A DNA stretch of 64,000 bases from CAYPJE01 sp964410945 (GTDB lineage Bacteria > Fidelibacterota > Marinisomatia > Marinisomatales > TCS56), in NCBI GenBank assembly GCA_964410945.1, contig CAYPJE010000011.1, positions 1 to 64,000 of the forward strand, written 5' to 3'. How positions within the stretch are numbered: position 1 is the stretch's first letter; every line of letters begins with the position of its first letter. The notes beneath the pieces were generated by a model, which was not told where the DNA came from, ran no database searches, and was given only the letters and a program-made list of their open reading frames with translations. Made by a program: the position numbers and the translations under genes. Positions 35,101 through 43,384 of this stretch are shown piece by piece.

Positions 35101-36107
35101 ATCCGGTCCTGATACATTTCCTGTGAATAATCGGCGTAATCCGGTTTTTCAAAATACAAGCCCTCGGGAACCGTCAGATCATTGAAATCAACATTCCAGT
35201 ACAAATCGGCATCACCGGTATTGGTGATGATCAGTTTATGGGTCGTCGAATCGGATTCCCCCTGAACCAGCGTACCGGCATCAATCGACAATGGTGTAAC
35301 ACCAACCACCGGGACCGGACCATCCACACTGAGGTTGACCGGTATCAGAATTTCGGGAGTATCGGTATCGTTGGACATAATCATGATATCGGCGCTGTAG
35401 TCACCGCGCACCAACCCGGAAGCATCGACACTCACATCCAGCATCCAGTTGGCGGTTCGGACCTGTACCTCGCTGACCTTCAGCCATGGTACATCAAAAT
35501 TGTCACGGGTGTAGGAGAAACCACCGCCACCTTCGTCTTCACCGCTGGACCAGTGATGAAAAACGATATCCAAATAGACCGAATCATCGATCAGGAATAA
35601 GGTACCAGGTACATCAACAATTGATGGGGGATTTGAATTACATGCGTTAATAAAAGACATGTATCCCGTGGGCGTAATAATCATATCCGGCCGTGGTGCA
35701 GGGCCACCGGCACCGGTAATACCTTCAAAATACCACAATGTACCTTCCGGTGAAACGCTCGAGCCGCTATAACCGGTTTCACTCTGGGCGTTGTACAGGC
35801 TCTGCACATCTTTTCTGGTAATCCAGACACTATCACTGATACGGTCCTGGTTTTCAGCCATGGTATAATCAGCATAGTTAGCTTTTGTGAAAGTAACCGT
35901 TGGTTCCAGCGGTACTTCTTTCCAGCCAAAATCGAGGGTTCCATCACCGTTGTCAGTGATCGTCAAGGTACAGTCTGCTTCCAAATCTTCCGTGTAATGG
36001 GAAAGTGAAATATCGAACTGTAGTGGGGCAACGGATAAGTCCGGTTGCGCCCATATAAATGTCATTAATAACATCAGCATTAAAAATGACCATCGGCGGT
36101 TTTTCAT
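32196..36107 (-). CDS. Giant secreted protein with four copies of an FSYTR-type module and a C-terminal sorting domain
   Basis: 1303 residues from the ATG at 36107, chosen because GGAGG lies just upstream and the signal peptide follows (…LMTFIWAQ). Four copies of a 120-135-residue module lie at about 71-201, 317-435, 561-677 and 796-931. Each begins 'F.K..YADY…QDRIT..VWLTR…GLFN.A.ET' and ends 'YFDV.FH.WTSG..GGGFSYTR'. They alternate with Ig-like 'NTGDADL.W…GDY.ADI…NDP…IPV.L.VDGP' domains. Near 1100-1190 is a fibronectin III-like domain, and the last 85 residues are a sorting domain (NYPNPFNPVTTIRYDLPE…GTGVYLYQINAG…KMVLMK). It is probably exported through a type IX-like system and held on the surface. 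The function of the module is unknown. Confidence 0.85.
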   Translation of the reverse strand: MKNRRWSFLMLMLLMTFIWAQPDLSVAPLQFDISLSHYTEDLEADCTLTITDNGDGTLDFGWKEVPLEPTVTFTKANYADYTMAENQDRISDSVWITRKDVQSLYNAQSETGYSGSSVSPEGTLWYFEGITGAGGPAPRPDMIITPTGYMSFINACNSNPPSIVDVPGTLFLIDDSVYLDIVFHHWSSGEDEGGGGFSYTRDNFDVPWLKVSEVQVRTANWMLDVSVDASGLVRGDYSADIMIMSNDTDTPEILIPVNLSVDGPVPVVGVTPLSIDAGTLVQGESDSTTHKLIITNTGDADLYWNVDFNDLTVPEGLYFEKPDYADYSQEMYQDRITENVWLTRQEDDGLFNYAQEPYRTSDDSPLGTEWWMGPTSEFDPDYDYYSGFKEAADYSLSSIPGEVMSLHLIEEDIYFDVFFHKWTSGDNGGGFAYTREMPTYHWIGGEKTSDMLPGTAPGRVLSVGQSDTVDVYFISAGVPGGDYFGELILNSNDPVNPEIVISVALNVYEPTPIMEVDVQAIAAEASHYTGTLEVSEDFVITNSGDADLIFEMMLEGGAIPITVSKPDYGDYMDPAHHDSITPNVVLTRANSQGLFNLAQETGWSDSDSPYGTEWSSYPTAESSEDDYGQWRYNAHPYRDNSLGRPVSLHLTAEDLYFDVVFNHWTSDGNGGGFSYTRFEPTPQWAWLPVTNDTIPFDEVRAAETYSIEFDASGLEPGDYHTDLIIHSNDPMARQIMIPVDLFVDGPMPTIDLTPVDIDLTLMAGTVDTNQKVTIANNGDADLFWKLRIDNPMAESVTFTKESWADYYLPENQDRITPSVWITRADYRGLFNIARETEYSDNDRARDMGPGGSGGSPIGTVWAPGHTNDVDPGMYASWEQAVNSNPPSSVGQTYSMYLYWDNLYFDVTFNSWTEGGNDREIEYGGGGFSYTRTQVGVPWLEVEFNEGHLPFGTAGDVQLKFDTHNLPGGDYYADIVVSSMGRDGTEGSIPVHLFVDGPVHAPEIISIMDVPADQGGWVMVDFQRSFFDTDVPVDPSRAAEAYTVEVNDGNGWVGAATQVAYGQEMYSVLVHTTMDSSDLGDGVMLFRVVAAMDEGNWISVDMPGYSVDNIAPPAPPVVYAGAQDGNVILTWDAVDAPDLRHFNVYRGTSQDFLTAPENLVGTTETTEFVDQTISQVGEYFYRVSAVDVHGNEGDNSPVATIILGIEDGIGIPKEFALHRNYPNPFNPVTTIRYDLPEQAMVTIVIYDMLGRQINTLVNKVETAGYKSVVWNGMNQFGQPVGTGVYLYQINAGKFSRTNKMVLMK

Positions 36108-36552
36108 GCCTACCTCCATTGTTGGTTTTAGCAAAGTTAACCGATACCCGGGTACCGGTAATCTAAATCTTGGTTAATGTGTAGACTGATTGTCTGCGAT
36201 GTGCTTAATGTAGAACTCTGATTGAATCATTCTGCCTGTATCCTGCTTAGTCACCATCCGTAACAATCATATGAGTGTAGAGTTATTTTCGAATCTATCT
36301 GAGAAGGTGCGTCCTGATCATAGAGACGGTATTGCCCTTGACATCTCTTTTATGTATCAGTTACTGCCCAAATCGATGACAATAATTTATATTTATCGCT
36401 TTAATCTGTCAGCAATTAATTCATTTGTTTTTAATTAGAGTGCGTATCCGCACAATTGAAAAAAGCTGTATTGAAAAACCCTTGTTTTAAGAAAAAAAGG
36501 AGAATCCGGATAACCAAATTCTCCTTTTTATTCATCCCGACAGGAGCCAGAA
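36108..36552. other. Intergenic region between the two giant secreted-protein genes
   Basis: It holds the promoter region of the repeat-protein gene at its left end and a terminator at 36494-36529. A 55-codon plus-strand frame (36271-36438) lacks a ribosome site and a recognisable product. The remainder shows no recognised element. Confidence 0.4.
36494..36529. terminator. Intrinsic terminator of the Asp-rich secreted-protein gene
   Basis: AAAAAGGAGAAT pairs with ATTCTCCTTTTT around a loop of about twelve bases, with A- and T-runs on the outside. It lies 24 bases beyond the stop codon of the minus-strand gene. Confidence 0.85.
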
Positions 36553-39500
36553 TTATTTAACCAATATCATTTTGTTTACCAGACGTGTCTTACCGGATTC
36601 CAGGACATAGAAGTAGGTTCCGGAACTAAGATGGGATGCGTCGAATGCAACCTGATAGCGACCTTCATTCTGGTGCCGGCTTACTAAATCAGCAACTTCC
36701 TGCCCTAGAACATTGAATACTGTCAGGCGCACAAAGCCCGGTTCAGCTATCTCATAGGCAATGTTCGTGGTCGGATTGAAGGGATTCGGGTAGTTCTGCT
36801 CAAGTGCATAAGCTTCTGGCATAACCTCAAACTCAGGCTCAACCCAGGTTCCGCGCTTGGCTAAAACATTGCTGCCATCAGTGCCAAAATAACTATCCAA
36901 TGATAAATCTGAATCCTTATCAACCTTGATGGTTGCAGCCCAGAGTGCACCGGCGAACTCCACCTTACTTTTGACCTCAATCTTACCTTCTGGTGAATAC
37001 ACTGTGGTATAAACCTTACTGCCGGCTCCAAATTTGACCTTGGGGTATTTGGCCTTCTTATCCTTGCCATCATCGTCATCTTCCTCGTCGTCTTCGTCAT
37101 CATCATCGTCATCATCATCGTCATCGCCGCCACGTTTTCTACCCTTATGTTTGGCTAAAGCAGCAGGTTCTTCTTCTATCCCGACATAGATTATGCTTCC
37201 TGAAGCATCGATGAGGGCACCATCGGCCGGTCCGACATAAGAATAGTTACCGGTTTCCAATTTTTCGGCTATCCGCAGATCAACTTCGGCCGCGAACCGC
37301 AGTTTGGCACCTTTGGACAATTTGATCGATTCAAAATTGTAGGTTCCACCAGTCAAGGTCAGTGAAGCATAATCCTTCACATCAACTTTCCCGTATGATC
37401 CGGGAGCCAGTTCGATCGATTGGCGTCGATTAATACGTACATTCTCCGTACCGGCTTCAGCCGATTTAAAAGGCGGAAGATTTACGTACTGCGGTGTGAC
37501 CAAACCACTGGTCTCGCCACCAGTAATAGAACCCCGGTTATACAGTGTGTTGTAGGTGACATCACTTTCAACAGTAGTATTTTTCTCGATTTTAAGAATA
37601 TCAGCCTTGACCACATAACCGGCAGCCACAAAACTGTCTTTGGCGATCCTCAGGCTGTACGGGGTATGCTTATCATCATCCTCATCGTCATCATCCTCAT
37701 CATCCTCATCATCGTCGTCATCGTCACCATGATGCTTGACATACAACGGAGCGGGATTATTGACTAGTAAATTGCCGGACAAAACATCAGTGTCCTTTTT
37801 AATATCTGTCTTGTCTAATGAGAATGCTACCGCAGCAGCCAGGTCATCAGCTACATTAACCGTCAGTTCAAACTCATCTTCAGCACTGGCATCCCAGATG
37901 TCCGTTGCCGTCAGATTGATTGAACTGGTACCCAGATCAAGAGCTGTCATGGTTAATATACTTCCATCAAGAACTGTTTCTACCGCAACTGCATCCGAAT
38001 TAGACATCGAAAAACTCAGGGAATCACCATCGCCATCGGTAAAGACATCCAGCAAATCGACAACGGCCACCAGGCCTGCTGTTCCAAACTGTAGTTCAAA
38101 ATCCTCAATGGCATCGGCCACTTCAGGAGCCTGATTGACCACAATCACTTCACGGATTGCTTCAGCGCTGTTACCAGCCGCATCGGTGGCCGTGTATGCT
38201 ATCGCATAGGTGCCCGGCGCCGACAGATCGACCGTGCTGGACTGGATTACGACAGGATCCGTATCACAGGCATCTTCAACCGTCACGCCAGGATCAGTAA
38301 AGTTCAGATACAGCGGCAGTACCAAAGGATCATCACCGTTCAGGGAGACTACCGGCGCTGTCTCATCCAGCGTCACGACCACAACCGCTTCATCACTGAC
38401 TGACTCTTCACCATCAGAAACGGTTAGCGTGAATATGTGGCTACCGCCGCTAAGCGAGGTGGAAAATGTTGCTGCCGTTGATACTTCGTTGCCATCCAGA
38501 CTCCAGCTATATGACAGGGCATCGCCATCGGCATCACTGGAAGCAGAGCCATCCAGGGTGACCGCCGCAGACTCAATTACACAACTGAAGGACTGGTCAG
38601 GTCCGGCAGCGGCGACTGGAGCAGTATTAGTGACATCGGCCGAGATGGTCTCACCATTCAGGACGACCTGAGCTACCTGCAGATTGTTTCCCGTGGGACA
38701 ATTATCAACCTGTGTCACCACGACACGATTTTCACCATCGGCAACATAATCCGCCAGGTTTGCAGTTCCGGTACCTCCCAGGTACACATAGCTGCCTGGA
38801 ACGACCACACCACTCGGATAATCCGAGTTAAATATTGTAACCCTTCCACCATCATCAATCCCTGAGAAATCAATGGTGAACTGCGTAACAGCCATACCGG
38901 TAGGTACGTTTACAAAGGTCTGAAAATAGGTATAATCCACCAGACTTAGACAACCGCCCGGGAGGATGGAATACTCTGAAAATCCAATGATTTCCGGATC
39001 TGGGGCTGGTTCCCAATTTGGGTCTTCAGTGCTTGGAATTACAGCTTGATTATATGATTCAACGGCTCCAAAATCAGACACCGGCTGTTCAAAATAGCTG
39101 CCGCCCCGGTTCATTTCCCAGGAAGTTCGGCTGATGGTACCGGCAATTTCTTCTGCCTCTTCAATCGTGAGCACATAATCACTGATATCTTCGGAAGAAG
39201 TCATTGTAACATCAATGCGGTAGTTCAGGCCAACCCAGCCGCCCCAGTCCTGCAACCGGAGACGGATCTCATTCAAGCCAGCTTCGATGGCCTGGGCAAC
39301 CACCTGGTCGCCGGCGGCTCCTGAGCCCTGACCATCAAATGTTGAAATAAAAGTATCATTGACCCACAAGGTGGCACGGTTGTCGGCTTTAATCACAAAT
39401 ACCATTGAAGGATCGGTGAAATCAGCCGGCACCATGAACCTGATCCGATAATCAGTTGTGGTGTTTAATCCCACAAAGGGACTGGGATCAAAATTAATCC

Positions 39501-39732
39501 AGGAATTCGTCCCCTGAGCAAAACCCCAGGGATGCCAGCCTGTTAAATAGGCCGAAGCCCAGGTTTCACCCCCATCAAGGGAAGCTTCTGTGTAAGGATC
39601 GACGTCACCCTGATTGCCATAGCCACCAAGGAAGGTTATCGTTTGCTCGGTAGGCTGACCAAAGAGACTGCCAATTACAATAATCGCGGTGAATACTATA
39701 CTGAGATAATTGCGGTTAGCGTGATTTTTCAT
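36553..39732 (-). CDS. Giant secreted protein with PKD/HYR-like domains, two Asp-rich runs and a sorting domain
   Basis: 1059 residues. Signal peptide '…IVIGSLFGQ'. A lectin-like N-terminal region (LNTTTDYRIRFMVP…ATLWVNDTFI) is followed by a PKD domain at about 372-455 (AAAGPDQSF…LDGSASSDADGDALSYSWSLDG), an HYR/DUF5011-type repeat at about 460-535 and a cadherin-like segment to 640. Two acidic runs of Asp and Glu lie at about 667-686 and 867-885, flanking a beta-helix-like region (YASLTLTGGTYNFESIKLSKGAKL). The C-terminus is a type IX-like sorting domain (NYPNPFNPTTNIAYEI…KMILVK). Asp-rich runs usually bind divalent cations. A Fur-box-like site lies 45 bases upstream. Confidence 0.84.
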   Translation of the reverse strand: MKNHANRNYLSIVFTAIIVIGSLFGQPTEQTITFLGGYGNQGDVDPYTEASLDGGETWASAYLTGWHPWGFAQGTNSWINFDPSPFVGLNTTTDYRIRFMVPADFTDPSMVFVIKADNRATLWVNDTFISTFDGQGSGAAGDQVVAQAIEAGLNEIRLRLQDWGGWVGLNYRIDVTMTSSEDISDYVLTIEEAEEIAGTISRTSWEMNRGGSYFEQPVSDFGAVESYNQAVIPSTEDPNWEPAPDPEIIGFSEYSILPGGCLSLVDYTYFQTFVNVPTGMAVTQFTIDFSGIDDGGRVTIFNSDYPSGVVVPGSYVYLGGTGTANLADYVADGENRVVVTQVDNCPTGNNLQVAQVVLNGETISADVTNTAPVAAAGPDQSFSCVIESAAVTLDGSASSDADGDALSYSWSLDGNEVSTAATFSTSLSGGSHIFTLTVSDGEESVSDEAVVVVTLDETAPVVSLNGDDPLVLPLYLNFTDPGVTVEDACDTDPVVIQSSTVDLSAPGTYAIAYTATDAAGNSAEAIREVIVVNQAPEVADAIEDFELQFGTAGLVAVVDLLDVFTDGDGDSLSFSMSNSDAVAVETVLDGSILTMTALDLGTSSINLTATDIWDASAEDEFELTVNVADDLAAAVAFSLDKTDIKKDTDVLSGNLLVNNPAPLYVKHHGDDDDDDEDDEDDDDEDDDKHTPYSLRIAKDSFVAAGYVVKADILKIEKNTTVESDVTYNTLYNRGSITGGETSGLVTPQYVNLPPFKSAEAGTENVRINRRQSIELAPGSYGKVDVKDYASLTLTGGTYNFESIKLSKGAKLRFAAEVDLRIAEKLETGNYSYVGPADGALIDASGSIIYVGIEEEPAALAKHKGRKRGGDDDDDDDDDDEDDEEDDDDGKDKKAKYPKVKFGAGSKVYTTVYSPEGKIEVKSKVEFAGALWAATIKVDKDSDLSLDSYFGTDGSNVLAKRGTWVEPEFEVMPEAYALEQNYPNPFNPTTNIAYEIAEPGFVRLTVFNVLGQEVADLVSRHQNEGRYQVAFDASHLSSGTYFYVLESGKTRLVNKMILVK

Positions 39733-40054
39733 ATTCGACTCCTGCTAATCCCCCGGGTGATTAGTTTTCAATTATATATGAGAATGAATCTCATTAGGAA
39801 TATATGTGCAAATTTAATACGACGCAAGATATAATATGCCTATGTGTATAATAATAATAAAGATGAGAAGGGGGTGCTCTAATCTTGTTTGTCTCACGGA
39901 ATCTGTCCGGTAGGATCAATGAGCCACAAATAAACACACAGTACTAGTTAAGACTTATAATGTGTGCTCTAAGTTTCTATGCTAATTAAATTGGTACTAT
40001 AATTATGAAATGAAAACGATAATTCAATAATTTTCACTTACCCCTCAAAACGTA
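39733..40054. other. Divergent intergenic region
   Basis: It separates the minus-strand secreted-protein gene from the plus-strand membrane fusion gene. Apart from the Fur-box-like site at 39777-39795 it is AT-rich and shows no other recognised element. The plus-strand gene at 40055 has no strong ribosome site. Confidence 0.5.
39777..39795. promoter_or_regulatory. Fur-box-like palindrome
   Basis: TATGAGAATGAATCTCATT matches the AATGANAATNATTNTCATT form of the Fur box except at positions 1 and 12. It contains the inverted repeat ATGAGA/TCTCAT. It is 45 bases upstream of the Asp-rich secreted-protein gene. Confidence 0.5.
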
Positions 40055-43000
40055 ATGCTAAAACCCATTATCACAATATTATTTTTTCTGTCTGGGATAA
40101 CTGGCCTTATCTACGAGGTGTCCTGGGTAAGGATGTTTGCTGACATATTTGGAAATACGACCTATGCAGCCAGCGCAGTAACTGCGGCCTTTATGGGGGG
40201 ATTGGCACTTGGCAGTTATTATTTTGGGTGCTTAATCGATAAAAAGAAAAACATATTTATTATATACGCCTTCCTTGAATTGGGGATTATGGCAACTGCC
40301 TTAAGTATGCCATCGGTTCTTGCGTTAATTAATTCTTTTTATGCTTTAATTTTTCCGCTAACCAATTACTCGACAATTATTTTACTAGTCGTAAAGACTG
40401 TTATTTCATTTATTGTTCTAATCATACCGACATCACTAATGGGTGGTACTTTACCTATTCTTGTGCGGTTTTTTGTTCGGCGGGTCAATGAAAGTGGGAT
40501 TGGTGTAGGTATTCTATATTCTGTCAATACATTAGGGGCAACAGTGGGCTGTTTTATTACCGGCTTCATCCTGATCGAGAAATTTGGTGTTATACAGTCA
40601 ACACAATTGGCTGCTGGAATAAATCTATTACTAGCACTTGTATTCATTCTCCTGCATTATTCATCCGTCCAGAATACCACATCTTCAGAAGAAATCACTT
40701 CTCCGATAGATGTGGAAGAGGAAGGTTTAAACAATTGGCGTCGCCGGATAATACTTTCTGCCTATGGTTTGGCCGGTTTCATTTCTCTGTCCCTTGAGAT
40801 TCTATGGATGCGCTTGCTTGTATTTCAACTAAATACAACTATCTATGCTTTCACCATAATGCTCACAACCTTCTTAATTGGAATTGGGATAGGTAGTCTG
40901 CTGATTACATTTTCCGAAAAAATTAGATGGAGTCACCGCTATTACCAGATTTTCGGAATAATTGAAACATTGATCGGATTATTCGCTCTCTTATCAATTA
41001 TTCTGTTAGGAAGGTTTGATATAATCAATCAATTGTGGCTGGTATCATCATGGGAAGAAAAAATGGCGCGCGATTTACTTTATGCAACTGTAATCATGTT
41101 ACCCGGAACAATATTGATGGGTATGGCAATGCCCGTTGTCAGTCGGATTGTAATACAAAATACCAAAAGCATTGGTCAATCGTTTGGAAAGATTTATGCC
41201 CTTAACACGCTGGGAGGTATAGTCGGCTCACTACTGACCGGCTTCTGGCTGGTGCTTTCTCTGGGTACTCAGTCGACCATAATTCTGGTTTCGACCCTGG
41301 CTCTAATAATCGGAACAGCTGTCATTATTGGGCGACCGGCACGGGAAACAGATACAATTTTCAGTAAGCGTGGGATCCCTGCGATCATTGGTTTGATCTG
41401 GATCGGTTGCCTGATTATAATTTTCCAGCTACCGTCTGATCATCTATATCAGTACTATAATACTGGTGAGCAGCGTGTCAACAGCCAAGTTGAGATCCAA
41501 TATGCTAACGAAGGTATAGAATGCATTACGACTGTTCATAAATACCCTAATGGTGATCGGGTAATATCCACCGGTTCAATGAATGTAGCCGGGACGGAAT
41601 ATACTTTACGAACAACCCAGAAGCTTCAAGCCCATATTCCAATGCTTCTTCACGGAAAGGCCACCCATGTTCTACAAATTGGATTTGGCAGTGGGGAAAC
41701 CAGTTCAATCCTTACAAATTATCCAACCAAACAAGTTGATGTGGTTGAGATCAGTAAAGGTGTAATTAATACAGCTGATCGTTTTTTCAGAGATGTAAAT
41801 AATGGTGTTATAAATCATCCCAAATTCAGAGCCATTATTATGGATGGTGCTAATTACGTAGCACTAAGCGACCACCGCTATGATTTAATACTTAATGATT
41901 CAATCTGGCCTTACTACTCAGGCAATTCAGGTTTGTACACACAGGAACATTTCGCTGCCGGGAAAAAGTTATTAAAACCTGGTGGCATGATGACCAGCTG
42001 GGTACCACTCGATATGCCGTTACAAAGTTTTAAAACTCTGTTGCGGACTTTCAGTTCGGTTTATGAATATGTATCTATTTGGATGGCGGTTACCCATAAA
42101 AACAAACATGCCATTCTGGTTGGATCATCACAACCACCCCGTATTAACATGGATCGGTTTATAGATGACTACTTCCAATTTGCAGCTGAGGATTTAAACG
42201 ACATTAAATTAACAAATCCAGTTCTTTTATTGGATACTTATCGTATGTCACAAAGTGAATTTTCACCCTGGGTTGGGTCCGGCAATCTTCATACTGTCAA
42301 TCACCCTGTACTCGAGTTTGCCCAGCGACTAGCTCAGGACAAAAACGATCTAATCAGAATTTATGAGTTCTTCAATTCTAGTGGAAAAACTGTTCACAAC
42401 ATTTTCAAGCAGAAAAACCAATTAGAGACCAGCCCAAACTATTATAGTGATATTGAAGAAGTACACCAGGCTTCCCAGTTGGTGATGTCAGCAATAATTG
42501 AACGTACAAAAGGCAATCTAGGATACCTTGACAAGGTAAAGCTTGCTATGGAAATCGTGCCTGATCATCCTGGGGCCAACAACCTGATGGCTGATCATAC
42601 CAGGCTGGTCAATGCTGATATGTCAAAACTAAATCAATTCAACTTAACAGACCTATTAAAACAGGGAGAAGAATTCCTGTCTGCCGGTATCTTCAATAAT
42701 AGTATACTAGTTTACAAACGTGCTGTTCAAATCAATGACCAATCCATCCCGGCCTGGATGAATCTCGGTGAGTCATATTTCCAATTGGGTCAATTTTTAC
42801 AAGCATTTGACGCCTATAACCACGTTCTTGAATTAAATCCTACTAGCAGCAAGGCTTTGATTCGCCGAGGCATGCTCAATCAATCGCGCGGGGATCATGC
42901 GTCAGCTCATCAGGATTTATCTTTAGCAATTGAGAATGATTCTGATAACTCCTTCGCCTATAACAACCGTGCAATCAGTAATATAAATCTCGGTAACTAT

Positions 43001-43384
43001 GTTGATGGGCTGAACGACTTCATTGCTGCTACTGAAGTCAACCCGGAGTACACTGAAGCATTTTATAATATCGGTGTTTTATACCAGAATAATTTTCAGC
43101 ACTTAGGATGTTCTCAAGAAGATGTTTATGACATAGCAATGGAATATTACACTGCAGCGATAACGGTTGATACGACATATGCTAATGCGTATATCAAACG
43201 CGGATTACTTTATTCCAGTAAGGATTACTATTCATTGGCCATACAGGATTTTTCAACTGCAATGAGGTATAGTCCTGAACAGGGCGAGATATACTATCAC
43301 CTTGGACTAATACATCGTGAACTTGGTAACAATCAAATGGCAAAGCAATACTTTAACAAAGCAAATCAGCTAAGAAAAAATTAA
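40055..43384 (+). CDS. Membrane protein fused to a spermidine-synthase-like domain and TPR repeats
   Basis: 1109 residues. Residues 1-470 form twelve or more transmembrane helices with two 'SGITGLIYEVSWVRMF…LEILWMRLLVFQL' repeats, as in fused membrane spermidine synthases. A Rossmann methyltransferase-like domain follows at about 480-700: 'HVLQIGFGSGETSSIL' near 537, 'VDVVEIS', 'AIIMDGANYVALSDHRYDLILNDS' and 'YTQEHFAAGKKLLKPGG'. TPR repeats occupy about 830-1105 (AWMNLGESYFQLGQFLQAFDAYNHVLELNP and others). Motif spacing resembles polyamine aminopropyltransferases, but the TM-SpdSyn-TPR proteins are biochemically uncertain. Its stop overlaps the convergent UvrA-like gene by four bases (TTAA). 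Confidence 0.88.
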   Translation: MLKPIITILFFLSGITGLIYEVSWVRMFADIFGNTTYAASAVTAAFMGGLALGSYYFGCLIDKKKNIFIIYAFLELGIMATALSMPSVLALINSFYALIFPLTNYSTIILLVVKTVISFIVLIIPTSLMGGTLPILVRFFVRRVNESGIGVGILYSVNTLGATVGCFITGFILIEKFGVIQSTQLAAGINLLLALVFILLHYSSVQNTTSSEEITSPIDVEEEGLNNWRRRIILSAYGLAGFISLSLEILWMRLLVFQLNTTIYAFTIMLTTFLIGIGIGSLLITFSEKIRWSHRYYQIFGIIETLIGLFALLSIILLGRFDIINQLWLVSSWEEKMARDLLYATVIMLPGTILMGMAMPVVSRIVIQNTKSIGQSFGKIYALNTLGGIVGSLLTGFWLVLSLGTQSTIILVSTLALIIGTAVIIGRPARETDTIFSKRGIPAIIGLIWIGCLIIIFQLPSDHLYQYYNTGEQRVNSQVEIQYANEGIECITTVHKYPNGDRVISTGSMNVAGTEYTLRTTQKLQAHIPMLLHGKATHVLQIGFGSGETSSILTNYPTKQVDVVEISKGVINTADRFFRDVNNGVINHPKFRAIIMDGANYVALSDHRYDLILNDSIWPYYSGNSGLYTQEHFAAGKKLLKPGGMMTSWVPLDMPLQSFKTLLRTFSSVYEYVSIWMAVTHKNKHAILVGSSQPPRINMDRFIDDYFQFAAEDLNDIKLTNPVLLLDTYRMSQSEFSPWVGSGNLHTVNHPVLEFAQRLAQDKNDLIRIYEFFNSSGKTVHNIFKQKNQLETSPNYYSDIEEVHQASQLVMSAIIERTKGNLGYLDKVKLAMEIVPDHPGANNLMADHTRLVNADMSKLNQFNLTDLLKQGEEFLSAGIFNNSILVYKRAVQINDQSIPAWMNLGESYFQLGQFLQAFDAYNHVLELNPTSSKALIRRGMLNQSRGDHASAHQDLSLAIENDSDNSFAYNNRAISNINLGNYVDGLNDFIAATEVNPEYTEAFYNIGVLYQNNFQHLGCSQEDVYDIAMEYYTAAITVDTTYANAYIKRGLLYSSKDYYSLAIQDFSTAMRYSPEQGEIYYHLGLIHRELGNNQMAKQYFNKANQLRKN

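Noticed and set aside
36271..36438. 55-codon plus-strand frame starting MSVELFSNLSEKV
   Set aside because: No ribosome-binding site, AT-biased tail and no recognisable product; likely chance, though not excluded.
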